Notes under the pieces: model-generated | The model's input: the letters and a program-made list of their open reading frames with translations, nothing else | Database searches by the model: none | What the model was told of the DNA's origin: nothing | Part shown: positions 24,568 through 39,299 of the stretch, piece by piece | How positions within the stretch are numbered: position 1 is the stretch's first letter | Layout: each line of letters opens with the position of its first letter | Origin: Hippasteria phrygiana | Lineage: Eukaryota > Echinodermata > Asteroidea > Valvatida > Goniasteridae | Direction: 5' to 3' | NCBI GenBank assembly: GCA_037893225.1 | Contig: JAZGUH010000530.1 | Coordinates: forward strand, 434,001 to 498,000 | Length of the DNA: 64,000 nt | Made by a program: the position numbers and the translations under genes

Positions 24568-27500
24568 GGTGGCCGGAAAGAAAATAAACATTGCGAGGTT
24601 TGAATTTTCTCCACAAGTTTTAACTCTAGGAAGCCGCCGATGATTGCAACATGTAGCGCCAGATCTAAGCTATCCATACATGTCAAAATTACTGAATTTG
24701 GTTGATATTTCATGCAATTATGAATGAGTAAAGCAAGTCCATACCCCAGGGAATTTGACATGCATGGAGCAATAAATAGAAGGTAACATGTACACAGATG
24801 TTGGCCGGAAAGAAAATAAACATTGCGAGGTTTGAATTTTCTCCACAAGTTTTAACTCTAGGAAGCCGCCGATGATTGCAACATGTAGCGCCAGATCTAA
24901 GCTATCCATACATGTCAAAATTACTGAATTTGGTTTATATTTCATGCAATTATGAATGAGTAAAGCAAGTCCATACCCCAGGGAATTTGACATGCATGGA
25001 GCAATAAATAGACGGTAACATGTACACAGATGTTGGCCGGAAAGAAAATAAACATTGCGAGGTTTGAATTTTCTCCACAAGTTTTAACTCTAGGAAGCCG
25101 CCGATGATTGCAACATGTAGCGCCAGATCTAAGCTATCCATACATGTCAAAATTACTGAATTTGGTTGATATTTCATGCAATTATGAATGAGTAAAGCAA
25201 GTCCATACCCTAGGGAATTTGACATGCATGGAGCAATAAATAGACGGTAATATGTACACAGATGTTGGCCGGAAAGAAAATAAACATTGCGAGGTTTGAA
25301 TTTTCTCCACAAGTGTTAACTCTAAGAAGCCGCCGATAATTGCAACATGTAGCGCCAGATCTAAGCTATCCATACATGTCAAAATTACTGTATTTGGTTT
25401 ATATTTCATGCAATTTTGAATGAGTAAAGCAAGTCATACCCTAGGGAATTTGACAGGCATGGAGCAATAAATAGAAGGTAATATGCACACAGATGTTGGC
25501 CGGAAAGAAAATAAACATTGCGAGGTTTGAATTTTCTCCACAAGTTTTAACTCTAGGAAGCCGCCGATGATTGCAACATGTAGCGCCAGATCTAAGCTAT
25601 CCATACATGTCAAAATTACTGAATTTGGTTGATATTTCATGCAATTATGAATGAGTAAAGCAAGTCCATACCCCAGGGAATTTGACATGCATGGAGCAAT
25701 AAATAGACGGTAACATGTACACAGATGTTGGCCGGAAAGAAAATAAACATTGCGAGGTTTGAATTTTCTCCACAAGTTTTAACTCTAGGAAGCCGCCGAT
25801 GATTGCAACATGTAGCGCCAGATCTAAGCTATCCATACATGTCAAAATTACTGAATTTGGTTGATATTTCATGCAATTATGAATGAGTAAAGCAAGTCCA
25901 TACCCCAGGGAATTTGACAGGCATGGAGCAATAAATTAAAGGTAATCTGCACACAGATGGTGGCCGGAAAGAAAATAAACATTGCGAGGTTTGAATTTTC
26001 TCCACAAGTGTTAACTCTAAGAAGCCGCCGATAATTGCAACATGTAGCGCCAGATCTAAGCTATCCATACATGCCAAAATTACTGAATTTGGTTGATATT
26101 TCATGCAATTATGAATGAGTAAAGCAAGTCATACCCTAGGGAATTTGACATGCATGGAGCAATAAATAGACGGTAACATGTACACAGATGTTGGCCGGAA
26201 AGAAAATAAACATTGCGAGGTTTGAATTTTCTCCACAAGTTTTAACTCTAGGAAGCCGCCGATGATTGCAACATGTAGCGCCAGATCTAAGCTATCCATA
26301 CATGTCAAAATTACTGAATTTGGTTGATATTTCATGCAATTATGAATGAGTAAAGCAAGTCCATACCCCAGGGAATTTGACATGCATGGAGCAATAAATA
26401 GAAGGTAACATGTACACAGATGTTGGCCGGAAAGAAAATAAACATTGCGAGGTTTGAATTTTCTCCACAAGTTTTAACTCTAGGAAGCCGCCGATGATTG
26501 CAACATGTAGCGCCAGATCTAAGCTATCCATACATGTCAAAATTACTGAATTTGGTTTATATTTCATGCAATTATGAATGAGTAAAGCAAGTCCATACCC
26601 CAGGGAATTTGACATGCATGGAGCAATAAATAGACGGTAACATGTACACAGATGTTGGCCGGAAAGAAAATAAACATTGCGAGGTTTGAATTTTCTCCAC
26701 AAGTTTTAACTCTAGGAAGCCGCCGATGATTGCAACATGTAGCGCCAGATCTAAGCTATCCATACATGTCAAAATTACTGAATTTGGTTGATATTTCATG
26801 CAATTATGAATGAGTAAAGCAAGTCCATACCCTAGGGAATTTGACATGCATGGAGCAATAAATAGACGGTAATATGTACACAGATGTTGGCCGGAAAGAA
26901 AATAAACATTGCGAGGTTTGAATTTTCTCCACAAGTGTTAACTCTAAGAAGCCGCCGATAATTGCAACATGTAGCGCCAGATCTAAGCTATCCATACATG
27001 TCAAAATTACTGTATTTGGTTTATATTTCATGCAATTTTGAATGAGTAAAGCAAGTCATACCCTAGGGAATTTGACAGGCATGGAGCAATAAATAGAAGG
27101 TAATATGCACACAGATGTTGGCCGGAAAGAAAATAAACATTGCGAGGTTTGAATTTTCTCCACAAGTTTTAACTCTAAGAAGCCGTCGATAATTGCAACA
27201 TGTAGCGCCAGATCTAAGCTATCCATACATGTCAAAATTACTGAATTTGGTTGATATTTCATGCAATTATGAATGAGTAAAGCAAGTCCATACCCCAGGG
27301 AATTTGACAGGCATGGAGCAATAAATTAAAGGTAATCTGAACACAGATGGTGGCCGGGAAGAAAATAAACATTGCGAGGTTTGAATTTTCTCCACAAGTT
27401 TTAACTCTAGGAAGCCGCCGATGATTGCAACATGTAGCGCCAGATCTAAGCTATCCATACATGTCAAAATTACTGAATTTGGTTGATATTTCATGCAATT

Positions 27501-28453
27501 ATGAATGAGTAAAGCAAGTCCATACCCCAGGGAATTTGACAGGCATGGAGCAATAAATTAAAGGTAATCTGCACACAGATGGTGGCCGGAAAGAAAATAA
27601 ACATTGCGAGGTTTGAATTTTCTCCACAAGTGTTAACTCTAAGAAGCCGCCGATAATTGCAACATGTAGCGCCAGATCTAAGCTATCCATACATGCCAAA
27701 ATTACTGAATTTGGTTGATATTTCATGCAATTATGAATGAGTAAAGCAAGTCATACCCTAGGGAATTTGACATGCATGGAGCAATAAATAGACGGTAACA
27801 TGTACACAGATGTTGGCCGGAAAGAAAATAAACATTGCGAGGTTTGAATTTTCTCCACAAGTTTTAACTCTAGGAAGCCGCCGATGATTGCAACATGTAG
27901 CGCCAGATCTAAGCTATCCATACATGTCAAAATTACTGAATTTGGTTGATATTTCATGCAATTATGAATGAGTAAAGCAAGTCCATACCCCAGGGAATTT
28001 GACATGCATGGAGCAATAAATAGAAGGTAACATGTACACAGATGTTGGCCGGAAAGAAAATAAACATTGCGAGGTTTGAATTTTCTCCACAAGTTTTAAC
28101 TCTAGGAAGCCGCCGATGATTGCAACATGTAGCGCCAGATCTAAGCTATCCATACATGTCAAAATTACTGAATTTGGTTTATATTTCATGCAATTATGAA
28201 TGAGTAAAGCAAGTCCATACCCCAGGGAATTTGACATGCATGGAGCAATAAATAGACGGTAACATGTACACAGATGTTGGCCGGAAAGAAAATAAACATT
28301 GCGAGGTTTGAATTTTCTCCACAAGTTTTAACTCTAGGAAGCCGCCGATGATTGCAACATGTAGCGCCAGATCTAAGCTATCCATACATGTCAAAATTAC
28401 TGAATTTGGTTGATATTTCATGCAATTATGAATGAGTAAAGCAAGTCCATACC
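24568..28453. repeat. Seven-monomer higher-order repeat (1,622 bp), diverged copies
   Basis: The same 1,622-bp spacing continues with a different monomer order. Sequence 24568-25555 matches 26190-27177, and 25739-26831 matches 27361-28453. The copies are interrupted around 25556-25738 and 27178-27360, where a different monomer type has been substituted. Shared marks include GACATGC-to-ATGCCAAAATT (near 26072 and 27694) and the GAAGGTAACATG monomer (near 24780, 26402 and 28024). Replacement of a whole monomer without change of period suggests conversion rather than unequal exchange. Confidence 0.78.
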
Positions 28454-31272
28454 CCAGGGAATTTGACATGCATGGAGCAATAAATAGACGGTAATATGTA
28501 CACAGATGTTGGCCGGAAAGAAAATAACCATTGCGAGGTTTGAATTTTCTCCACAAGTGTTAACTCTAAGAAGCCGCCGATAATTGCAACATGTAGCGCC
28601 AGATCTAAGCTATCCATACATGTCCAAATTACTGTATTTGGTTTATATTTCATGCAATTTTGAATGAGTAAAGCAAGTTATACCCTAGGGAATTTGACAG
28701 GCATGGAGCAATAAATAGAAGGTAATATGCACACAGATGTTGGCCGGAAAGAAAATAAACATTGCGAGGTTTGAATTTTCTCCACAAGTTTTAACTCTAA
28801 GAAGCCGCCGATAATTGCAACATGTAGCGCCAGATCTAAGCTATCCATACATGTCAAAATTACTGTATTTGGTTTATATTTCATGCAATTTTGAATGAGT
28901 AAAGCAAGTCATACCCTAGGGAATTTGACAGGCATGGAGCAATAAATAGAAGGTAATATGCACACAGATGTTGGCCGGAAAGAAAATAAACATTGCGAGG
29001 TTTGAATTTTCTCCACAAGTTTTAACTCTAGGAAGCCGCCGATGATTGCAACATGTAGCGCCAGATCTAAGCTATCCATACATGTCAAAATTACTGAATT
29101 TGGTTGATATTTCATGCAATTATGAATGAGTAAAGCAAGTCCATACCCCAGGGAATTTGACATGCATGGAGCAATAAATAGACGGTAACATGTACACAGA
29201 TGTTGGCCGGAAAGAAAATAAACATTGCGAGGTTTGAATTTTCTCCACAAGTTTTAACTCTAGGAAGCCGCCGATGATTGCAACATGTAGCGCCAGATCT
29301 AAGCTATCCATACATGTCAAAATTACTGAATTTGGTTGATATTTCATGCAATTATGAATGAGTAAAGCAAGTCCATACCCCAGGGAATTTGACATGCATG
29401 GAGCAATAAATAGACGGTAATATGTACACAGATGTTGGCCGGAAAGAAAATAAACATTGCGAGGTTTGAATTTTCTCCACAAGTGTTAACTCTAAGAAGC
29501 CGCCGATAATTGCAACATGTAGCGCCAGATCTAAGCTATCCATACATGTCAAAATTACTGTATTTGGTTTATATTTCATGCAATTTTGAATGAGTAAAGC
29601 AAGTCATACCCTAGGGAATTTGACAGGCATGGAGCAATAAATAGAAGGTAATATGCACACAGATGTTGGCCGGAAAGAAAATAAACATTGCGAGGTTTGA
29701 ATTTTCTCCACAAGTTTTAACTCTAGGAAGCCGCCGATGATTGCAACATGTAGCGCCAGATCTAAGCTATCCATACATGTCAAAATTACTGAATTTGGTT
29801 GATATTTCATGCAATTATGAATGAGTAAAGCAAGTCCATACCCCAGGGAATTTGACATGCATGGAGCAATAAATAGACGGTAATATGTACACAGATGTTG
29901 GCCGGAAAGAAAATAACCATTGCGAGGTTTGAATTTTCTCCACAAGTGTTAACTCTAAGAAGCCGCCGATAATTGCAACATGTAGCGCCAGATCTAAGCT
30001 ATCCATACATGTCCAAATTACTGTATTTGGTTTATATTTCATGCAATTTTGAATGAGTAAAGCAAGTTATACCCTAGGGAATTTGACAGGCATGGAGCAA
30101 TAAATAGAAGGTAATATGCACACAGATGTTGGCCGGAAAGAAAATAAACATTGCGAGGTTTGAATTTTCTCCACAAGTTTTAACTCTAAGAAGCCGCCGA
30201 TAATTGCAACATGTAGCGCCAGATCTAAGCTATCCATACATGTCAAAATTACTGTATTTGGTTTATATTTCATGCAATTTTGAATGAGTAAAGCAAGTCA
30301 TACCCTAGGGAATTTGACAGGCATGGAGCAATAAATAGAAGGTAATATGCACACAGATGTTGGCCGGAAAGAAAATAAACATTGCGAGGTTTGAATTTTC
30401 TCCACAAGTTTTAACTCTAGGAAGCCGCCGATGATTGCAACATGTAGCGCCAGATCTAAGCTATCCATACATGTCAAAATTACTGAATTTGGTTGATATT
30501 TCATGCAATTATGAATGAGTAAAGCAAGTCCATACCCCAGGGAATTTGACATGCATGGAGCAATAAATAGACGGTAACATGTACACAGATGTTGGCCGGA
30601 AAGAAAATAAACATTGCGAGGTTTGAATTTTCTCCACAAGTTTTAACTCTAGGAAGCCGCCGATGATTGCAACATGTAGCGCCAGATCTAAGCTATCCAT
30701 ACATGTCAAAATTACTGAATTTGGTTGATATTTCATGCAATTATGAATGAGTAAAGCAAGTCCATACCCCAGGGAATTTGACATGCATGGAGCAATAAAT
30801 AGACGGTAATATGTACACAGATGTTGGCCGGAAAGAAAATAAACATTGCGAGGTTTGAATTTTCTCCACAAGTGTTAACTCTAAGAAGCCGCCGATAATT
30901 GCAACATGTAGCGCCAGATCTAAGCTATCCATACATGTCAAAATTACTGTATTTGGTTTATATTTCATGCAATTTTGAATGAGTAAAGCAAGTCATACCC
31001 TAGGGAATTTGACAGGCATGGAGCAATAAATAGAAGGTAATATGCACACAGATGTTGGCCGGAAAGAAAATAAACATTGCGAGGTTTGAATTTTCTCCAC
31101 AAGTTTTAACTCTAGGAAGCCGCCGATGATTGCAACATGTAGCGCCAGATCTAAGCTATCCATACATGTCAAAATTACTGAATTTGGTTGATATTTCATG
31201 CAATTATGAATGAGTAAAGCAAGTCCATACCCCAGGGAATTTGACATGCATGGAGCAATAAATAGACGGTAA
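28272..31272. repeat. Six-monomer higher-order repeat (1,389 bp), two copies
   Basis: Sequence 28272-29883 matches 29661-31272 at an offset of 1,389 bp (three monomers of each length). Private marks occur once per unit: AAAATAACCATTGC near 28524 and 29913, and AAGTTATACC at the junction near 28675 and 30064. The match ends where GGTAATATG is replaced by GGTAACATG. Confidence 0.83.
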
Positions 31273-31809
31273 CATGTACACAGATGTTGGCCGGAAAGAA
31301 AATAAACATTGCGAGGTTTGAATTTTCTCCACAAGTTTTAACTCTAGGAAGCCGCCGATGATTGCAACATGTAGCGCCAGATCTAAGCTATCCATACATG
31401 TCAAAATTACTGAATTTGGTTGATATTTCATGCAATTATGAATGAGTAAAGCAAGTCCATACCCCAGGGAATTTGACATGCATGGAGCAATAAATAGACG
31501 GTAACATGTACACAGATGTTGGCCGGAAAGAAAATAAACATTGCGAGGTTTGAATTTTCTCCACAAGTGTTAACTCTAGGAAGCCGCCGATGATTGCAAC
31601 ATGTAGCGCCAGATCTAAGCTATCCATACATGTCAAAATTACTGAATTTGGTTGATATTTCATGCAATTATGAATGAGTAAAGCAAGTCCATACCCCAGG
31701 GAATTTGACATGCATGGAGCAATAAATAGACGGTAATATGTACACAGATGTTGGCCGGAAAGAAAATAAACATTGCGAGGTTTGAATTTTCTCCACAAGT
31801 GTTAACTCT
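29919..31809. repeat. 1.9-kb satellite block, first copy (second at 35246-37135)
   Basis: About eight monomers recur at an offset of 5,327 bp up to the one-base deletion near 35797 and 5,326 bp after it. The intervening 3.4 kb includes a four-monomer HOR, so the duplication spans unrelated monomer orders. Confidence 0.78.
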
Positions 31810-33121
31810 AGGAAGCCGCCGATGATTGCAACATGTAGTGCCAGATCTAAGCTATCCATACATGTCAAAATTACTGAATTTTGTTGATATTTCATGCAAT
31901 TATGAATGAGTAAAGCAAGTCCATACCCCAGGGAATTTGACATGCATGGAGCAATAAATAGACGGTAATATGTACACAGATGTTGGCCGGAAAGAAAATA
32001 AACATTGCGAGGTTTGAATTTTCTCCACAAGTGTTAACTCTAAGAAGCCGCCGATAATTGCAACATGTAGCGCCAGATCTAAGCTATCCATACATGTCAA
32101 AATTACTGTATTTGGTTTATATTTCATGCAATTTTGAATGAGTAAAGCAAGTCATACCCTAGGGAATTTGACAGGCATGGAGCAATAAATAGAAGGTAAT
32201 ATGCACACAGATGTTGGCCGGAAAGAAAATAAACATTGCGAGGTTTGAATTTTCTCCACAAGTTTTAACTCTAGGAAGCCGCCGATGATTGCAACATGTA
32301 GCGCCAGATCTAAGCTATCCATACATGTCAAAATTACTGAATTTGGTTGATATTTCATGCAATTATGAATGAGTAAAGCAAGTCCATACCCCAGGGAATT
32401 TGACAGGCATGGAGCAATAAATTAAAGGTAATCTGCACACAGATGGTGGCCGGAAAGAAAATAAACATTGCGAGGTTTGAATTTTCTCCACAAGTGTTAA
32501 CTCTAAGAAGCCGCCGATAATTGCAACATGTAGCGCCAGATCTAAGCTATCCATACATGCCAAAATTACTGAATTTGGTTGATATTTCATGCAATTATGA
32601 ATGAGTAAAGCAAGTCATACCCTAGGGAATTTGACATGCATGGAGCAATAAATAGACGGTAACATGTACACAGATGTTGGCCGGAAAGAAAATAAACATT
32701 GCGAGGTTTGAATTTTCTCCACAAGTTTTAACTCTAGGAAGCCGCCGATGATTGCAACATGTAGCGCCAGATCTAAGCTATCCATACATGTCAAAATTAC
32801 TGAATTTGGTTGATATTTCATGCAATTATGAATGAGTAAAGCAAGTCCATACCCTAGGGAATTTGACATGCATGGAGCAATAAATAGAAGGTAACATGTA
32901 CACAGATGTTGGCCGGAAAGAAAATAAACATTGCGAGGTTTGAATTTTCTCCACAAGTTTTAACTCTAGGAAGCCGCCGATGATTGCAACATGTAGCGCC
33001 AGATCTAAGCTATCCATACATGTCAAAATTACTGAATTTGGTTTATATTTCATGCAATTATGAATGAGTAAAGCAAGTCCATACCCCAGGGAATTTGACA
33101 TGCATGGAGCAATAAATAGAC
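31810..33121. repeat. Satellite monomers between higher-order blocks
   Basis: About six monomers of ordinary types. Near 31880 is a variant reading GAATTTTGTTGAT with GTAGTGCC just upstream. This pair becomes a regular member of the HOR after 53.5 kb. Near 32850 a mosaic junction AAGTCCATACCCTAGGG occurs. No gene or other element is visible. Confidence 0.8.
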
Positions 33122-35430
33122 GGTAACATGTACACAGATGTTGGCCGGAAAGAAAATAAACATTGCGAGGTTTGAATTTTCTCCACAAGTTTTAACTCTA
33201 GGAAGCCGCCGATGATTGCAACATGTAGCGCCAGATCTAAGCTATCCATACATGTCAAAATTACTGAATTTGGTTGATATTTCATGCAATTATGAATGAG
33301 TAAAGCAAGTCCATACCCCAGGGAATTTGACATGCATGGAGCAATAAATAGACGGTAATATGTACACAGATGTTGGCCGGAAAGAAAATAAACATTGCGA
33401 GGTTTGAATTTTCTCCACAAGTGTTAACTCTAAGAAGCCGCCGATAATTGCAACATGTAGCGCCAGATCTAAGCTATCCATACATGTCCAAATTACTGTA
33501 TTTGGTTTATATTTCATGCAATTTTGAATGAGTAAAGCAAGTTATACCCTAGGGAATTTGACAGGCATGGAGCAATAAATTAAAGGTAATCTGCACACAG
33601 ATGGTGGCCGGAAAGAAAATAAACATTGCGAGGTTTGAATTTTCTCCACAAGTGTTAACTCTAAGAAGCCGCCGATAATTGCAACATGTAGCGCCAGATC
33701 TAAGCTATCCATACATGCCAAAATTACTGAATTTGGTTGATATTTCATGCAATTATGAATGAGTAAAGCAAGTCATACCCTAGGGAATTTGACATGCATG
33801 GAGCAATAAATAGACGGTAACATGTACACAGATGTTGGCCGGAAAGAAAATAAACATTGCGAGGTTTGAATTTTCTCCACAAGTTTTAACTCTAGGAAGC
33901 CGCCGATGATTGCAACATGTAGCGCCAGATCTAAGCTATCCATACATGTCAAAATTACTGAATTTGGTTGATATTTCATGCAATTATGAATGAGTAAAGC
34001 AAGTCCATACCCTAGGGAATTTGACATGCATGGAGCAATAAATAGAAGGTAACATGTACACAGATGTTGGCCGGAAAGAAAATAAACATTGCGAGGTTTG
34101 AATTTTCTCCACAAGTTTTAACTCTAGGAAGCCGCCGATGATTGCAACATGTAGCGCCAGATCTAAGCTATCCATACATGTCAAAATTACTGAATTTGGT
34201 TGATATTTCATGCAATTATGAATGAGTAAAGCAAGTCCATACCCCAGGGAATTTGACATGCATGGAGCAATAAATAGACGGTAATATGTACACAGATGTT
34301 GGCCGGAAAGAAAATAAACATTGCGAGGTTTGAATTTTCTCCACAAGTGTTAACTCTAAGAAGCCGCCGATAATTGCAACATGTAGCGCCAGATCTAAGC
34401 TATCCATACATGTCCAAATTACTGTATTTGGTTTATATTTCATGCAATTTTGAATGAGTAAAGCAAGTTATACCCTAGGGAATTTGACAGGCATGGAGCA
34501 ATAAATTAAAGGTAATCTGCACACAGATGGTGGCCGGAAAGAAAATAAACATTGCGAGGTTTGAATTTTCTCCACAAGTGTTAACTCTAAGAAGCCGCCG
34601 ATAATTGCAACATGTAGCGCCAGATCTAAGCTATCCATACATGCCAAAATTACTGAATTTGGTTGATATTTCATGCAATTATGAATGAGTAAAGCAAGTC
34701 ATACCCTAGGGAATTTGACATGCATGGAGCAATAAATAGACGGTAACATGTACACAGATGTTGGCCGGAAAGAAAATAAACATTGCGAGGTTTGAATTTT
34801 CTCCACAAGTTTTAACTCTAGGAAGCCGCCGATGATTGCAACATGTAGCGCCAGATCTAAGCTATCCATACATGTCAAAATTACTGAATTTGGTTGATAT
34901 TTCATGCAATTATGAATGAGTAAAGCAAGTCCATACCCTAGGGAATTTGACATGCATGGAGCAATAAATAGAAGGTAACATGTACACAGATGTTGGCCGG
35001 AAAGAAAATAAACATTGCGAGGTTTGAATTTTCTCCACAAGTTTTAACTCTAGGAAGCCGCCGATGATTGCAACATGTAGCGCCAGATCTAAGCTATCCA
35101 TACATGTCAAAATTACTGAATTTGGTTGATATTTCATGCAATTATGAATGAGTAAAGCAAGTCCATACCCCAGGGAATTTGACATGCATGGAGCAATAAA
35201 TAGACGGTAATATGTACACAGATGTTGGCCGGAAAGAAAATAAACATTGCGAGGTTTGAATTTTCTCCACAAGTGTTAACTCTAAGAAGCCGCCGATAAT
35301 TGCAACATGTAGCGCCAGATCTAAGCTATCCATACATGTCCAAATTACTGTATTTGGTTTATATTTCATGCAATTTTGAATGAGTAAAGCAAGTTATACC
35401 CTAGGGAATTTGACAGGCATGGAGCAATAA
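33122..35430. repeat. Four-monomer higher-order repeat (926 bp), about 2.5 copies
   Basis: Monomer order repeats every 926 bp (two of each length). The junction variant AAGTTATACC occurs near 33538, 34464 and 35390. The AAATTAAAGG monomer follows the first two but not the third, where the match breaks at about 34505/35431. Mosaic junctions AAGTCCATACCCTAGGG occur near 34007 and 34933. Confidence 0.83.
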
Positions 35431-37135
35431 ATAGAAGGTAATATGCACACAGATGTTGGCCGGAAAGAAAATAAACATTGCGAGGTTTGAATTTTCTCCA
35501 CAAGTTTTAACTCTAAGAAGCCGCCGATAATTGCAACATGTAGCGCCAGATCTAAGCTATCCATACATGTCAAAATTACTGTATTTGGTTTATATTTCAT
35601 GCAATTTTGAATGAGTAAAGCAAGTCATACCCTAGGGAATTTGACAGGCATGGAGCAATAAATAGAAGGTAATATGCACACAGATGTTGGCCGGAAAGAA
35701 AATAAACATTGCGAGGTTTGAATTTTCTCCACAAGTTTTAACTCTAGGAAGCCGCCGATGATTGCAACATGTAGCGCCAGATCTAAGCTATCCATACTGT
35801 CAAAATTACTGAATTTGGTTGATATTTCATGCAATTATGAATGAGTAAAGCAAGTCCATACCCCAGGGAATTTGACATGCATGGAGCAATAAATAGACGG
35901 TAACATGTACACAGATGTTGGCCGGAAAGAAAATAAACATTGCGAGGTTTGAATTTTCTCCACAAGTTTTAACTCTAGGAAGCCGCCGATGATTGCAACA
36001 TGTAGCGCCAGATCTAAGCTATCCATACATGTCAAAATTACTGAATTTGGTTGATATTTCATGCAATTATGAATGAGTAAAGCAAGTCCATACCCCAGGG
36101 AATTTGACATGCATGGAGCAATAAATAGACGGTAATATGTACACAGATGTTGGCCGGAAAGAAAATAAACATTGCGAGGTTTGAATTTTCTCCACAAGTG
36201 TTAACTCTAAGAAGCCGCCGATAATTGCAACATGTAGCGCCAGATCTAAGCTATCCATACATGTCAAAATTACTGTATTTGGTTTATATTTCATGCAATT
36301 TTGAATGAGTAAAGCAAGTCATACCCTAGGGAATTTGACAGGCATGGAGCAATAAATAGAAGGTAATATGCACACAGATGTTGGCCGGAAAGAAAATAAA
36401 CATTGCGAGGTTTGAATTTTCTCCACAAGTTTTAACTCTAGGAAGCCGCCGATGATTGCAACATGTAGCGCCAGATCTAAGCTATCCATACATGTCAAAA
36501 TTACTGAATTTGGTTGATATTTCATGCAATTATGAATGAGTAAAGCAAGTCCATACCCCAGGGAATTTGACATGCATGGAGCAATAAATAGACGGTAACA
36601 TGTACACAGATGTTGGCCGGAAAGAAAATAAACATTGCGAGGTTTGAATTTTCTCCACAAGTTTTAACTCTAGGAAGCCGCCGATGATTGCAACATGTAG
36701 CGCCAGATCTAAGCTATCCATACATGTCAAAATTACTGAATTTGGTTGATATTTCATGCAATTATGAATGAGTAAAGCAAGTCCATACCCCAGGGAATTT
36801 GACATGCATGGAGCAATAAATAGACGGTAACATGTACACAGATGTTGGCCGGAAAGAAAATAAACATTGCGAGGTTTGAATTTTCTCCACAAGTGTTAAC
36901 TCTAGGAAGCCGCCGATGATTGCAACATGTAGCGCCAGATCTAAGCTATCCATACATGTCAAAATTACTGAATTTGGTTGATATTTCATGCAATTATGAA
37001 TGAGTAAAGCAAGTCCATACCCCAGGGAATTTGACATGCATGGAGCAATAAATAGACGGTAATATGTACACAGATGTTGGCCGGAAAGAAAATAAACATT
37101 GCGAGGTTTGAATTTTCTCCACAAGTGTTAACTCT
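35246..37135. repeat. 1.9-kb satellite block, second copy (first at 29919-31809)
   Basis: This is the partner of 29919-31809. It contains the only one-base deletion noted within a monomer body (near 35797), which is absent from the partner, so the deletion is younger than the duplication or was corrected in the partner. Confidence 0.78.
35791..35802. other. One-base deletion inside a satellite monomer
   Basis: The monomer reads CCATACTGTCAAAA where all others have CCATACATGTCAAAA. The offset to the upstream partner block drops from 5,327 to 5,326 bp at this point, confirming a single-base loss. Confidence 0.9.
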
Positions 37136-38399
37136 AAGAAGCCGCCGATAATTGCAACATGTAGCGCCAGATCTAAGCTATCCATACATGTCCAAATTAC
37201 TGTATTTGGTTTATATTTCATGCAATTTTGAATGAGTAAAGCAAGTTATACCCTAGGGAATTTGACAGGCATGGAGCAATAAATAGAAGGTAATATGCAC
37301 ACAGATGTTGGCCGGAAAGAAAATAAACATTGCGAGGTTTGAATTTTCTCCACAAGTTTTAACTCTAAGAGGCCGCCGATAATTGCAACATGTAGCGCCA
37401 GATCTAAGCTATCCATACATGTCAAAATTACTGTATTTGGTTTATATTTCATGCAATTTTGAATGAGTAAAGCAAGTCATACCCTAGGGAATTTGACAGG
37501 CATGGAGCAATAAATAGAAGGTAATATGCACACAGATGTTGGCCGGAAAGAAAATAAACATTGCGAGGTTTGAATTTTCTCCACAAGTTTTAACTCTAGG
37601 AAGCCGCCGATGATTGCAACATGTAGCGCCAGATCTAAGCTATCCATACATGTCAAAATTACTGAATTTGGTTGATATTTCATGCAATTATGAATGAGTA
37701 AAGCAAGTCCATACCCCAGGGAATTTGACATGCATGGAGCAATAAATAGACGGTAACATGTACACAGATGTTGGCCGGAAAGAAAATAAACATTGCGAGG
37801 TTTGAATTTTCTCCACAAGTGTTAACTCTAGGAAGCCGCCGATGATTGCAACATGTAGCGCCAGATCTAAGCTATCCATACATGTCAAAATTACTGAATT
37901 TTGTTGATATTTCATGCAATTATGAATGAGTAAAGCAAGTCCATACCCCAGGGAATTTGACATGCATGGAGCAATAAATAGACGGTAATATGTACACAGA
38001 TGTTGGCCGGAAAGAAAATAAACATTGCGAGGTTTGAATTTTCTCCACAAGTGTTAACTCTAGGAAGCCGCCGATAATTGCAACATGTAGCGCCAGATCT
38101 AAGCTATCCATACATGTCAAAATTACTGTATTTGGTTTATATTTCATGCAATTTTGAATGAGTAAAGCAAGTCATACCCTAGGGAATTTGACAGGCATGG
38201 AGCAATAAATAGAAGGTAATATGCACACAGATGTTGGCCGGAAAGAAAATAAACATTGCGAGGTTTGAATTTTCTCCACAAGTTTTAACTCTAGGAAGCC
38301 GCCGATGATTGCAACATGTAGCGCCAGATCTAAGCTATCCATACATGTCAAAATTACTGAATTTGGTTGATATTTCATGCAATTATGAATGAGTAAAGC
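37136..38399. repeat. Satellite monomers closing the first subfamily domain
   Basis: About five monomers of the types seen since 28 kb, including the AAGTTATACC junction near 37242 and a private CTAAGAGGCCGCC near 37366. The last 231-bp monomer before the all-232-bp run begins at 38169. No other feature is visible. Confidence 0.8.
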
Positions 38400-39299
38400 A
38401 AGTCCATACCCCAGGGAATTTGACAGGCATGGAGCAATAAATAAAAGGTAATCTGCACACAGATGGTGGCCGGGAAGAAAATAAACATTGCGAGGTTTGA
38501 ATTTTCTCTACAAGTTTGAACTCTAAGAAGCCGCCGATGATTGCAACATGTAGCGCCAGATCTAAGCTATCCATACATGTCAAAATTACTGAATTTGGTT
38601 GATATTTCATGCAATTATGAATGAGTAAAGCAAGTCCATACCCCAGGGAATTTGACAGGCATGGAGCAATAAATAAAAGGTAATCTGCACACAGATGTTG
38701 GCCGGAAAGAAAATAAACATTGCGAGGTTTGAATTTTCTCCACAAGTTTTAACTCTAAGAAGCCGCCGATAATTGCAACATGTAGCGCCAGATCTAAGCT
38801 ATCCATACATGTCAAAATTACTGAATTTGGTTGATATTTCATGCAATTATGAATGAATAAAGCAAGTCCATACCCCAGGGAATTTGACATGCATGGAGCA
38901 ATAAATAGACGGTAATATGTACACAGATGTTGGCCGGAAAGAAAATAAACATTGCGAGGTTTGAATTTTCTCCACAAGTTTTAAATCTAAGAAGCCGCCG
39001 ATAATTGCAACATGTAGCGCCAGATCTAAGCTATCCATACATGTCAAAATTACTGAATTTGGTTGATATTTCATGCAATTATGAATGAGTAAAGCAAGTC
39101 CATACCCCAGGGAATTTGACAGGCATGGAGCAATAAATAAAAGGTAATCTGCACACAGATGTTGGCCGGAAAGAAAATAAACATTGCGAGGTTTGAATTT
39201 TCTCCACAAGTTTTAACTCTACGAAGCCGCCGATAATTGCAACATGTAGCGCCAGATCTAAGCTATCCATACATGTCAAAATTACTGAATTTGGTTGAT

